A stretch of 64,000 nt of DNA, taken from the NCBI GenBank assembly GCA_028386065.3, contig JAKUCV010007488.1, positions 1 through 64,000 of the forward strand. The letters are read 5' to 3'. This document shows, piece by piece, positions 11,719 through 23,607 of the stretch (position 1 is its first letter; every line of letters starts with the position of its first letter). The notes beneath the pieces were generated by a model. That model saw only the letters and a program-made list of their open reading frames with translations, made no database searches and was not told the DNA's origin. Origin of the DNA: Turnera subulata (Eukaryota > Streptophyta > Magnoliopsida > Malpighiales > Passifloraceae). The position numbers and the translations under genes were made by a program.

Positions 11719-13481
11719 ATGTTGGGGAAGGTTGTGGTATCAGGGATTTCCCTGATTCTGGTTGTGGGTGTGATCATAGGAGTGGTGGTCACGGTCAAAC
11801 CAGGAAGAGAAGATGATGTAACACCACAAATGAAAGCTGTTACACAGTTCTGCCAGCCAACCTATTACAAGGAATCCTGCACAAACACCCTCGCCTCTGC
11901 TAACTCCGATGATCCCAAAGAACTCGTCAAGGCAGGAATCTTGGCCATCTCAGATTCACTGACCAAGTCCTTCAATTTGAGCCAGGATCTTATCACTAAG
12001 GCTGACAAAGAGCCAGCTCGATCCAAAGCTGCCCTGGAGGAGTGCAAGATGTTGCTAGGCAATGCCACCGAGGACCTTCAAGACATCCTGAAGAAAATAG
12101 GAGAGACCAACATTGCTTCATTGCCAAACCATTCCGATGATTTCAGGACATGGTTGAGCTCCATCATTGCATACCAGGAGATGTGCGTCGATGGTTTCGA
12201 CGAGAAGAGCGAGCTCAGGTCTCAGATGCAGAACAGCACCGACATTGGGAGCGAGCTCACCGACAATGTACTGAACATCCTTAAAGGGTTTTCAACCATC
12301 CTCGAGTCTTTGGGCCTTAAGATCAACTTGCCCGCAACATCTTCCCGCCGGCTCCTCCAGGACGGCCCGTATCCTTCCTGGATGCCTGCCGCTGACCGCA
12401 AACTTATGGCCTCCCGCGTCAATCCTGTCAGGGTTAAACCAAATGCAGTCGTGGCTCAGGATGGGAGTGGTCAATTCAAGAGCATTAACGCCGCTCTTAA
12501 CGCATACCCCAAGAACTCCAAAGGCAGATATGTTATCTACGTCAAGGCCGGAATCTACAAGGAATATGTTACCGTGACCAAGGACAAGCCCAATGTGTTT
12601 ATCTATGGAGACGGACCCAGGAAGACCATCGTCACCGGAAACAAGAGCTTTGCCAAGAATGGCATTGGTACTTGGATGACAGCTACCGTTAGTAAGTTCA
12701 TTAAAACACTTATCTAAACCCCTACCAAAGAGTAAAGTTTTACGGATTCTAATCTTCTCTATCATTTGGTTTTGGTGAACGAACAGTTGTTGAAGCAGAT
12801 GGGTTCATGGCACACTCTATTGGATTCCAGAACACTGCTGGTCCTGAAGGGCACCAGGCTGTTGCCCTCCGTGCCAAATCCGACATGGCAGCATTCTACA
12901 ACGTAAGACTGGACGGGTTTCAGGACACACTCTGCTACCAGGCCGGGCGTCAGTTCTACCGCAACACCGTCATGTCCGGAACCGTGGACTTCCTCTTCGG
13001 TTATGGCAGCATCGTGATCCAGAACTCCCTGATCATCGTCAGGTTGCCTGGCCCTGGACAATTCAACACCGTCACCGCTGACGGCAGGAAAGAGAGGGGC
13101 CAACCGGGAGGAATTGTGATCCACAACTGCAGGATCGTTCCTGAGCAGAAGCTTGTCCCACGAAGGTTCTACATCAAGACATACTTGGGCAGGCCATGGA
13201 AGCCCTACGCAAGGACTGTGGTGATGGAGTCACAGTTGGCGGATTTCATCCAGCCAGAAGGGTGGATGCCATGGCAAGGAGAATCTTTCGAGAACACCTT
13301 GTTCTACGCCGAGTATGGCAACAGAGGACCCGGTGCTGTCACTGGCAAGAGGGTTCCCTGGAAGAATCTCCATTTCATGAACAGGAACGAGGCTCTACAA
13401 TACACAGTTGGTGCATTCCTTCAAGGTGGCGCTTGGATTCGGAACACGGGAGTTCCTGCCTTGATGGGCCTGAGAGTGTAA
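11719..13481 (+). CDS. Pectin methylesterase with PMEI pro-region (VANGUARD1-like), intact
   Basis: Exons 11719..12691 and 12787..13481 (555 aa), GT-AG, joining in frame at ATVIVEADG. It demethylesterifies wall pectin. The N-terminus MLGKVVVSG followed by a hydrophobic anchor (residues about 8-26) resembles the Arabidopsis VGD1 pollen PME group. A PMEI domain follows, then RRLL and RKLM processing motifs and the catalytic domain with [20 protein letters not shown] and LGRPW. In GYQDTLY the Tyr pair is replaced (GFQDTLC), but the catalytic Gln and Asp remain. It differs more from the other three PMEs than they do from each other, so it is the oldest branch of this cluster. Pollen expression is inferred only from family resemblance. 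Confidence 0.93.
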
Positions 13482-15271
13482 TTGAGACCATCCCATCAAA
13501 ATTAAGAAAAGCACAGCCCAAAGCAAATCTTTATTTGTTGTGAAAAGATGCAAGAGAAGTGATGTACATTGCAAACAGGGAGGCCTTAGCCTTAGTTTAG
13601 GTCTCTCATGTGCCCTCTCTTTGTCTTAGGCTATCATAATCATTAATTATTTCATTTGATTGTTTCTGTAAACCACTGAAACGAAAAAAAAATAGAAAAT
13701 TTGATTATTCTCTATGTGGGTATTATATATATTATGGACGCACTTTATAATGTTTTATCAACATTTTACTATTAATTATGAAATTATCTGTGCTTGTTTT
13801 TTGCGTTTAGTCGTGTGAGTTCGAATTGCAAGCCTGAACTCACAGCATGACAATCAAATATAATTTGCTTGAGCAAAATTCGGTCATTTGAAGTCAGTTG
13901 CTAGGCATAACGGTGACTTTGATAACCAAGTTACGATTAGTTATCATCTGTTAATCATTCTTTCCTTATAGGTAATCAGATACTAAGAATATCGATATGG
14001 AAGATGTTATTCATTGGCTAAAATGCTAATTAGTGATAAGAATAAAGATATATTCGAGAACAAAAAATAAGATAACAAGAAATATTTTGTTGAAGAAAAA
14101 AGAGGAGGGGGAAATATGTGGGTTGGGGTAAAGCAAATTGATCGCTAAAATGGATTATTCATAGGCTTCCTATCCTGGCCCACTTTCTCCATACTGGTTT
14201 CCAAATCCGTCTTATTGGGCTAACCAATTGGGCTTCGTGTACTAGTAATGAACAGTAAATAAGCCCATCTGGCCAGATTTTTTCAGGCTTGCTTGAAATA
14301 TTTCTGGGCTTTATAAACGAGAGTCGTCTTTTTCGGTGCCTGGACTCGCAATCAACCCAATTGCCAGTTTGATTATAATAGAATAATTGTAATTAAACCG
14401 AATAAAATAAAATAAATTGCAATAATTTAGAAATGTTCATCAGATAAAATAAGTGGGAAATTAAATTTTCACATGACCGATTTCTTTTCTTTCAATGTGA
14501 GTCTACGCTCTTTCCCACTCAAGCTAAATGCACATGTATGAAACAAATTATTGAAATGACTAAATTCTAAAGGAAAAACTATACTCTATTTTACTAAATT
14601 ATCTCTAGATATTGAGAAAAAAATTATCTCCAGGTATTTATTAAGAGGTAAATTCAAAAGCAAAATAAAATTTGATAATTACAAGAAGGCGAATTTGCAA
14701 AAAAAAATTGATACCATTTGCAATATCATAATTTGAGTGGCAAAACACCACTGTGGCAAAGGGAGTGACAGTTAAGTTTACTCTTTCGTTTGTGATTATT
14801 TTTATAGTTATTACATTATATCTAACCATAATTTTTGAAACATCCGTGGCAAAAAAGAAACGACACTGGAACACTATCAAATTGAACTGAATAGTTAGCC
14901 ACCTTCATCTTTCAAGAATAGATACAAGGCCAAAAGAATGTGTGTTCTTCCATGAAGCAAAAAAGTGCAAAACTGAGATCAAGTAGTACAAAATATAGGA
15001 ACAAAAACTGTTTTGTCTCAGAACAGAAAACGATCCCGGAGTGTTTGCCTACCAAGTCACGCATGTCATGTCATATCGAAGGAGGGAATTAGAAAAAGGT
15101 GTTGTGGAACCTTAAACCTGAAACGACAATTGATCATAAGCAAACTCCTCAATCATAGTTGGAAAAATCTGGATCCGTGATGATTCTTGTCACAATTTCA
15201 CAACAAAGAGTCCATATCTTCATAAAACCAAAAGACAACTACACATTTCGTTCATGGCAGTACAAACCCAC
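13482..15271. other. Intergenic, AT-rich
   Basis: 1.8 kb between the fourth PME and the 3' end of PYM. Short ORFs here have no recognisable domains. I see no repeat or RNA gene. Confidence 0.5.
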
Positions 15272-18244
15272 TCAGGATGATGCCGCTTGTTCAGCCTTTT
15301 TACTCTCTAAAAGCTTCAGTTCCTCGCGCCAGCCTTCTAATTTCGTAATCTTTTCCAACTGCTCTGGCTTCATATCCTGTGCTGAAGTCTTCTGTATCTG
15401 ACCTTCGGCTAGTCGAATCTGGATGGAAAACCAACCATCAGCTTAAGCTTTAAATAACACAAGACACATGAAGCTTAACTCCACCAATCAGTGTATCACT
15501 GTGAATAAGATACCCCTAGTTGTCTATAGCTTTTTTACGTTCTCTTCTTCATTATGTTCCTCAAAACTTTAAAGGTACTTTGCAGTTTCAGCAAAAGAGT
15601 AAGCATATATCTATAGCAGCCTAGACACCCTTTGTTGGGGTCTCTTCCATTCCAACAAATGGTGCCATGTGATACATAGCACAGACAACCGTAAATGCAC
15701 TCAAAAGCCAAAGAATCAATGCATGAGCATGTATACGCTCCTAATCATAAGGAAGTGAAAGTTATACCATTTCTTAAAAGTCAGAATTGCATAACAAAAT
15801 TAAGGGAAAATTAGTTATTATCACCAGAAAGGCTGAAGGAGGACCAATTATACCTTCTTTTTTATTGCTCGAATTTTTTTATCAATATCTTGAAAGGTGA
15901 CCCCTGATTCTGAAACCTCTGCATTCTCGGCAGGAGGGCTAACTAGAACAGAATTTGGAGTAACAGCTAACTCATTCATCTGAGACGTCAATGATGCAAC
16001 AGATTTAGAAGCATGATCTAAACTTTCAGCAGTTAGCACTTCTCCCTTGTTCGTGTCCCCGTCTGCAATTGCTTCTGAGTTCTTACCCTTTTCAAGTGCA
16101 GCCTGCAAAGAAAATAAGTGAAATTTTATCAAACTTAGAGAAAATGAAAAAACAAAAAGCAAAAAGACAACAAATATGGCTGCATTTAATTAATCTCCAC
16201 GTTAACAACAGATTATCCCACATTTTCAAAATGGTTAACAGCCACATTTTCAAAATGGTTAACAGACATCATAAGATAATTTATGAAATTAATGCACAAA
16301 GAAACATTGAAGTGATTGAACAGTACTATTTTGTCATGGAACGAGCTATCTCTTCAACAACATAAAATTGTGCATCTAGCTCATAAGCATTAAAATGCCC
16401 TTTATCCTGGGTGGGATGGAAACAGGCCTGTGATTGCCTTTTGTCTTGTTATTTTTTTTTTGTCTCAGCATGCTCCTTGCCTATCTAGGAGGATGAACTG
16501 CTGTTACTAGAACCCCCATGTCAAACGAAGCACCCCCATTGTCCAAGTTGTATCAAACCACAGAGAGTCTTATGAGCATGACAAACATACTGTGCAATTC
16601 ATTTCCTCCTCCTTAGCCTCATTCCACTTCCGACCAAAAATCTGCCTCTCAACATTGCTCCAAGTAAGAAAAAGAGGGAAAACATGGGGCAGCATTGCCA
16701 GCTTTCTAGCAATATACTTAAGCTCCAACGGAAACAAAACATCATGAAAGCACAACACCTACTGAATCTGTTACTTGTAACTGTTCATGAAAGGCCCATG
16801 CTACTCATCAATTCCTCTTCTGAACAATGTAACAATTTCTGCAACTTTGGCACACCAGATTTCGACCATCTACTAATACGCACAACAGAATCTTAAAATA
16901 AGTCTTCAAACATTTATGACAAGATGTTGAACGTCAATTCTCCGGCATTGTAAAGGGAAAGGATGCCATTTTGTCATCTTCCCTCCATTACATTCCTTTT
17001 ACTATTCTGCTCAATCCACAAATGCAGCAGCTGTTCTAGATCATCTTACCTTAGCACAATCTAGCAAGTTTCTGCCTCTCTTATGCTGCTATAATCAGCT
17101 GGAAAAATGAGCCCAACACCACACCAATAACACAACCGATTCCTACCGTGATTTAGCATCTTGTTTCAAAAGACTAGACAAATACGAAACATCAAATGAT
17201 CCAAACCAAAAATACACAGAACCTACACCTGCCCCAAACAAATGAAACGGCAAAGGGGCTGCCGTTTGAGAAAATAGCTTTCAAGCACAACCTAATAACC
17301 CCTGCTCACACGGGAAAAAAAGAAAAATAAAGGAGCAAAAACAATTGTACGGAAGTTTATTAGACCCTCTCAGAGTTATACCAGGTTCCTATACACTAAC
17401 TTCGGTTGAAGTTTTTCTTAAAAAAGAGGATAACCATAACATATGCCAGGAACCTCTAAAACACAAATGTCATTTCAATTCCCAAACCGGAAGCAAAAAG
17501 CAACCAAAAACTGAAACTCAAAAACTGAAGGAAGATCAAAACGTGAACCAAACGCATACCTGCAGCCGCTTCTCCTTCTTTCTTTCGTTCCTCTTTACTG
17601 CCTTGGTCTTTGGTTTAGTTTCAGGAACTGGATCATAACCAGGAGGTACTTCCTGTGCAGCTGTCATCTCCTTCTTCCACTGCAAAACAAAAAGCACAAC
17701 CAAAAAAACCTGTATCAGCTTTTCAGTCCATCATAAATGAGAAATACCACATTGTAGGCAATCTGCCAGGCTATAAAGCTACAGTCTTGCAATTCTTCAT
17801 TACTGGGTAGCAGCAAAGAATCGAACTTTCAATCCCGAAACCTTTTCCAATTTCCCTCCAAATCCTTTCTTTGCAAAATCACATACATTGCACGCATAAG
17901 GGTTTAAGATATCTTCAAATAACCAATACAGACCACCAAATGAAACCAATAAAGCTCGCTATAAACAGAAACCCAAAAGCGCAAACAGAAAAGAGAAGAA
18001 ATTGAACGGCGTTTGCGTTTGTTTAACCCACCAGGGCGCCTTTGGATTTGTAGATGGCGACTTCGTCTTGTGGGGTATGACCGGCCCGAATCTTGATGGG
18101 TTTACGGAGGGTACCATCGGGTCGTCGGGTTGGGGCCAGAATTCTCTCGCCTGGCTTTAGGGTTTCGCTTAACTTGGCCATTTTTTCCAGTTGCTCGTCT
18201 CCTCCTCCTCCTCCTCCTCCGTCTCCATTATTACTGCTAGCCAT
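15272..18244 (-). CDS. PYM: PYM, partner of Y14 and Mago
   Basis: Four exons: 18244..18032, 17679..17560, 16102..15854 and 15418..15272 (about 242 aa); all junctions keep frame. PYM binds the Mago-Y14 heterodimer of the exon junction complex and helps recycle it in the cytoplasm. A Gly-rich N-terminus precedes the diagnostic Mago-binding region (residues about 28-75: LKPGERILAPTRRPDG, RKPIKIRAG, TPQDEVAIY, KSKGALWKKE). A Lys/Arg-rich stretch follows (KRNERKKEKRLQ), then an acidic/Ser middle and a C-terminal coiled helix (KPEQLEKITKLEGWREEL). The last introns are long; the one at 16103-17559 contains a 24-bp tandem duplication (16217-16262). Exon 3's 5' limit may be off by one base. Confidence 0.92.
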
Positions 18245-19653
18245 AGATTACTGTCTTTTCTATTTTCCTTTTTTTTTTCAAGAAAAAAAATGAAATGTTT
18301 TCCAATCAAAGGCTTAATTGATTGGCTTCTGGAGTCGGTGCTTTGTGTTTCATTCACTGAGTCAGCCTCCTGCTTCTGCTGCTTCGCTGTCTAGGTCACT
18401 GCACACAGCTCAATTTGATTGAAATTGCAGCGAGTTTTTTTTTTCGTCCTTTTTAATTTATTTTTTCTTTGTTTCTTTCTTTTTTTGGTCCAAACATAAA
18501 GGTTATTTTTTTTCTTAGGTTGTTGGTTGAAAAAAAAAAGTTTAAAACAAAATAAATATGGTGGATATGACCTTACAATAATTTTAAATTATGGTTACAA
18601 CCATTTAGAGATTGAAAAAAAACATGTCTCTCTATAAATCGAAATAAAAAAATAAAGCAAATAAATTTTCTGATAGAATTATTTATGAAGAAATTTTATG
18701 AGTTATTCTTTTATATATATGTGTATATATATATGTATATAGAATATATATTATTTTAATGTTCTTCTCATCTCTGATGTATCACAGAAAAATAGAATAC
18801 AAAATAGATAAAAATTACTAAAGCTTTACTAAGAGAGATGTGGCTATTTAATACTAAATCTTTGATAGTACATTAGTACGATGAGGGGAGAAAAACTAAC
18901 TATCTAATCATTCAATTCTTATATTATACATATATTATGACTCTCCGAAGCCTTACAAGAAAACATCAGACCTTTGCATCGGACATAATGCGAAATAATA
19001 CGAGATGAGAGAGTAAATTATGGTTGAATTTTGGAAATATTGATTGATGTGAAAGGTTTGGAATTTTCACAGCATGTACCACGAAGAGTGCTCGGTTGAG
19101 GTTGTCCCTGTCGAGAGAAAGGGCATCTTGTGTGGAAAAACATTGAAGAACTAATTGAAATTGGTAATTGATTTGATATAAAGCTATATTAAGTTGCTAA
19201 ACTTTAGTTGCCAGAAAAAAAAAAAAATTTGTTTCGATGATGAGAATAACAGTTTATGAATTTTTCCTTGTAGAGGTTTTGCCATTTTCAGGATATATAA
19301 TGAATCATATGTCGAGGATTTATCTCTTATTAATACATTTACTAATAGGAAAATGTCAAAAGTATTTAGTTGTAGTGTTTTGCTCGGTTGTTTTAGTTAA
19401 TTGTTGCTTATTTTCCAAGCACTAAGAAGGATAAAGGAAGACTCATGGTTGTCTTCTTCTAATCAAATCTACTATAGCTTTGAATTGTAAGTTGTAGCCA
19501 TTAGACAATTAAATCAAACATCGTCCCATTTTGCTGGTTCATGAACAGTAATTTCCAGAGAAATATATATCAAACTATTCGTCTCTATTTATTACTATTA
19601 TTCAGGGATGTATCTCTAATACAAAAAAAAAAAAATGCTCAAAGGCATCATTT
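18245..19653. other. Intergenic, AT-rich
   Basis: PYM 5' flank followed by about 1.2 kb of strongly AT-rich DNA with a short TA-rich tract near 18713-18750. I see no gene. Confidence 0.5.
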
Positions 19654-20149
19654 TTACGCACGAGGAGGACCAAAGTAGTCATGCAATTCTATCTTCATCC
19701 CATCGTTACAGTCATTAGGACCATTAAGCATGCTTATGAAATAATGTTGTCCCTGTGTAAGAGTTATTTGATCGTGTCCCGAGTTATAGGTTGTTGCATG
19801 TTCCCCAAGAGTGCATGTATCGTAGCTATATTGGTCCACCTCAACAACATTATGGACTGCTGGGTCATAGTTGAACACTGCATTACAAAGCAAAGCAAAG
19901 AATTGTAAAACAAGTTTCTTTTGATCATATATGAAAAAGAGAGCAACTTTCAAGAAAGAAGAAGAATTATAACTAACCCAGTACATCATCAGGCTTAAAT
20001 TTCTTTCCATTTGTCCAGTTTATCACATGTGGAGACCAACCATTGGCATCTCCAACAATGTAGGTCACTGCACTAGCAATTCTGCTATGAAGCCCTAAGC
20101 ATATCAACAACGTTAAAGCAACGAAAGATTGGACTCTATAATCAACCAT
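19654..20149 (-). CDS. Plantacyanin-like phytocyanin lacking two copper ligands
   Basis: Exons 20149..19978 and 19877..19654 (131 aa), phase-1 intron at the position usual for phytocyanins. A signal peptide ends near ASA, and the mature protein starts VTYIVGDANGW. Phytocyanins are small extracellular cupredoxins. The four type 1 copper ligands in cucumber basic protein are His39, Cys79, His84 and Met89. Here the first His (AVHNV) and the Met (DGMKI) remain. The Cys is Ser (YFIS instead of YFIC) and the GHC His is gone (PNDC). The structural disulfide cysteines (YDTC and NDC) are kept. The protein should fold but not bind copper as a blue protein. It is open and has normal splice sites. Confidence 0.88.
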
Positions 20150-20228
20150 GATGTAGTAGAAACAAAGTGAATTTAGACAAAAAGATTTGAAAAGAAATTG
20201 TATGAGATGTCCACTCCAATTGGTAAGT

Positions 20229-20236
20229 TTATATAG
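20229..20236 (-). promoter_or_regulatory. Probable TATA box of the phytocyanin at 20149
   Basis: TATATAAA on the minus strand, about 80 bp upstream of the ATG. Confidence 0.55.
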
Positions 20237-20340
20237 GGGAATAGGAACCTCATGGACCACTGATTTACCGGCTGGAGAATGGATATTGTAATCTTTAGTC
20301 AACATTCTCGCTATGGCTATTCATGCTAAAAGAGAAAAAA

Positions 20341-21280
20341 TTATGTAAATCATTCCTTCTATATATTTCTAAATGCCAATTCAATTTGTTGCCATACTGT
20401 AGCGGACGCAACATTAATAATAGGTTGGTCCAATATTGTTACAACTTACAAGGTTGGTGTCAAATTACATAGTTTGCTCGTGCAAGAATGAAATTATTCC
20501 ATGGTGGTTTATATTGAATTGGGTTTCATATAATTTGGATAAAAACTTTGTATAAAAATTTAGCGTATGTAGAAATATTGTTAATTATTAATTCAACCTC
20601 ATCAAACTCGTAGGTTACAATAGACCGAACACCTAACTATTTGTGTTAATCCTAGTTATATTTTTAGTACATCGAAATTAAATCTTAATAATCACCAACA
20701 ACCTCCAATCTTATTTATATCAGGAATTCAACTTTCATAAAATTTAAATAGAAATTCTGTATTACTACCACCGAATGTCTTCCATCTTTCCCAATATTAT
20801 AGCTAAAATATCGTTATAATCAAATTTGAATTTCTAATCTATAGATGGATTTTTTTTTTTAATTGTTAAGTCAACCATCAAAATTTAGAAACCTCTCCTA
20901 TATTCACCAAAATAAATTGTATCTTTATTCTATTCTTCCGGAGACATACTCTTAATTTTCCGGAATCTTTAATCATAATTACTTAATTAGAGTTTAATTT
21001 GAAACTGTATCCTCCAGATTGGGCCCATATTCCAAATTGTAAACGTTTGCGTGTTTTTAGATAAATGCCGAGACCCGTTTAGTACCGTGTTGATTCTAAA
21101 CTTTACCCTCCACGAATGAACCCATCAACAGGCCCAATGCTAAGACAAAACAAAAACGTCTTTGCAGAAGCCCAACTTTACTTTTCCGTATAGCCCAAAG
21201 TTACTTCTTCTACTCTGGTTTTTATGGTTGATGAAAATTAAATTAAAATAATGCATGACCACACCGTGGAATTAAATATC
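20341..21280. other. Intergenic, AT-rich
   Basis: Upstream of the phytocyanin gene. No coding or repeat structure recognised. Confidence 0.45.
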
Positions 21281-21299
21281 ATGAAAGAATATTTAAAAA

Positions 21300-21650
21300 A
21301 TTTTAAGCCATTTGTTACAGTGTAATGTACCTCTGGGCGCACTACTCCCAGTGCCCAGGCCAGAAGACAAAGCCCAAGCCTAGTGAGCTCGGGAAGCCCG
21401 CCTACACAATCCCGAGCCCCTATAAATACCCCCGAAAGCCCGTTATTCCATACGATGTAACTTAGAAATATCTAGGCCCGGACACTATTTACGTCCATAT
21501 TCAGTAACCAAACCACACATCCGAAATCAGGCCGGAGAATTTTCCGGTTATATCACCACTATATTACGAGGCCTCTCATTTTCTTGAGAAAGCACTACAT
21601 TACCAAGCCTTGGAACGCAGAAGTGAATCAGTTCCTGAACTCAAAAAAAG
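21300..21650. other. GC-rich block with TATA motif, possible LTR remnant
   Basis: The base composition jumps here: CCC/GGG-rich sequence with CCTATAAATACCCCC at about 21419-21433, set in AT-rich surroundings. A TATA box followed by a C-rich and then pyrimidine-rich stretch resembles the U3/R part of a retrotransposon LTR. I found no partner LTR or coding sequence, so this remains tentative. Confidence 0.3.
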
Positions 21651-21767
21651 GACTCATCATTTGAGACAAAAATAGCACTATAGCAGTACAATTTTGCTTT
21701 TATTCCCATTACCAGCAGACAGTCAACCACTCTTCTACAGAAGCATAATTTTATAACATAAGTAGAG

Positions 21768-21770
<3 letters not shown>

Positions 21771-21823
<53 letters not shown>
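21771..21823. repeat. (TA)n microsatellite
   Basis: About 26 TA units in the 3' flank of the next gene. Confidence 0.95.
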
Positions 21824-21828
<5 letters not shown>

Positions 21829-21872
21829 AACAATTAAAGAAAAGGGAGAAAAATCCCTCCTCTCATTGCAGA

Positions 21873-22468
21873 TCACAGAGCATTGACTGCTATTTTCATC
21901 CCAGCCTGACAGTGACCAGGGAAGCTGCACAGGAAGAAATTCTGTCCCTTCACAAGCTTAATCTGATCCTTCCCGGAGCTATAAGATTTCGCCCCTCTTG
22001 GTGCTGAGCATGCAATATAACCAGCACTATTCACGGACACTACATTATGAGCTGCAGGATTGTAGGTGAACACTACAATACAAAAGAGACAGTGAAAACA
22101 GTTAAAGAACATATCACAATGTGGGTGCTTAATTAACCCCTCTAATTTGGGCAGGAACAAGAACTACAGTTTCTTTAAAAGCAACACATCTAAAAGTAGT
22201 CCAAATCTGGGAGAGACAAGGACATTTGCATGTACGTATACATCAGAAGAAGAAGTAAAGAACAGAAGAGGTGGTCTTATCTTTTCTTACCCAATATATC
22301 ACCGGCTCTAAAGCGCTTTCCTTTAGGCCAATTAGCAACGTTAAAGGTCCAACCACTAGGACCGCCAACATTGTAAGTTGCAGCATGAGCTACTTCAAGA
22401 TGGAGGAGCACCGCCATGCACAGCAGCAGAGTAGCCACCGCCATTGCACTGCCTCTTCCCTGCACCAT
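21873..22468 (-). CDS. Plantacyanin (basic blue copper protein)
   Basis: Exons 22468..22291 and 22072..21873 (125 aa) with the family's phase-1 intron. The signal peptide ends near AHA and the mature domain begins ATYNVGGPSGWTFN. All four type 1 copper ligands are present: His in PAAHNV, Cys in FFLC, His in PGHC and Met in AGMKIAVNAL. The disulfide Cys (YIAC with GHC) is also present. No proline-rich tail or GPI signal follows, so this is a secreted plantacyanin rather than an uclacyanin or stellacyanin. Plantacyanins act in the apoplast; roles in pollen guidance and stress are known for relatives. It stands next to the ligand-poor paralogue at 19654-20149. Confidence 0.94.
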
Positions 22469-23257
22469 CTTTGCTGGTCTAAGAGATGTTGATGGCTGTG
22501 TTTCTGCCTGTGAAATTGTAGGTGAGTGTGTTCATTTCAGCTCTTGATCAGGTCCCCTTAAATGGGGGTTTGATGTGTGGATTGTAGGGTCCATGTACTT
22601 GGAAAAAAATGGCAGATAGTAATGGGTTCGGCCAGTGCGCCATTATGATGATATATGTTTTGAAACCAGTACTGAAATAAAGAAAGAGTCAATAATCACA
22701 GCAGGAAGGGGTCAGATTACTCTGTGAAATATTCAATTCTCCAGGAAAATTTAGGCCAAGCCACACAGAGGTAGGTGGCTTGCGTCATGTTCAACAGTGT
22801 GTGTCATCCACAGTACTTCACTTCATTAACTGTTTCAGGAAATTGGGAAGCACAAACTCTATCTTAATCATTTCCTTAGATGCTAACAATTTCTCTTTTT
22901 GGATGCTAACTCTATCTTAATCATAGTAAGACATTATCTGTCAAAAGAATGTTACAACTTTCCCGTTAATTCCTCAGTCCAAAGCAAAAGGAGAGGACAG
23001 ACGGTGTCGTGTCTTCAGCTTGAGCACATATAAGGAAGAGGAATGTTGAGCAAGGCATGTTAAATCAACAAAGTACTGGCCTGTGCATTAAAGCACTTAC
23101 TAAATGAGTGTCGTGAATTATTACTTGTCCACTACTATTATTAAGCTAACAACCCACCATGACCGAAAGAGTCTATAATCTTGACTCCATGAATAAGGCA
23201 TCGGTCATCAAAGTCAGTGGTGTCAAAGAACTGACTTAGAGGCGTGTTTTTCTTCAT
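22469..23257. other. Intergenic, upstream of plantacyanin
   Basis: Promoter side of the plantacyanin gene and spacer to the duplicated block. No gene seen. Confidence 0.45.
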
Positions 23258-23607
23258 GGGATATAATTAAAGAACCCTAAATTGACAATTAGTATGCAGC
23301 CAAAGAATTGTGAGACAGATTAACCAAAAGAAGCACGAAAATCCGCAATGCTTTCTGCAAGTAGATTTCTTTCCCCATTAGTACTTGGACAAAAACTGCT
23401 TTATTTTCAGTACTTGCGTGCTACAGATTAGCAGAATAAAAGTAATCCATATGCTCGCTATGAAACATTAATTTTTGGAAAAGCTGAAATTTTTTTATAA
23501 CCATTTCATAATCTTGAGTGAAACTATTCGCAATCCGAGAGTGTAATGTCATTTTGCACCGTAAAACAGGAAAAAACAAATGCTTGTAGATGCTCTGCGG
23601 CTTGAGA

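Noticed and set aside
11252..11755. Plus-strand ORF overlapping the start of the fourth PME
   Set aside because: It lies in the leader and promoter, overlaps the PME start in another frame and has no domain; chance ORF.
21300..21650. Complete LTR retrotransposon
   Set aside because: Only one GC-rich block with a TATA box; no second LTR, PBS, PPT or coding region found nearby.
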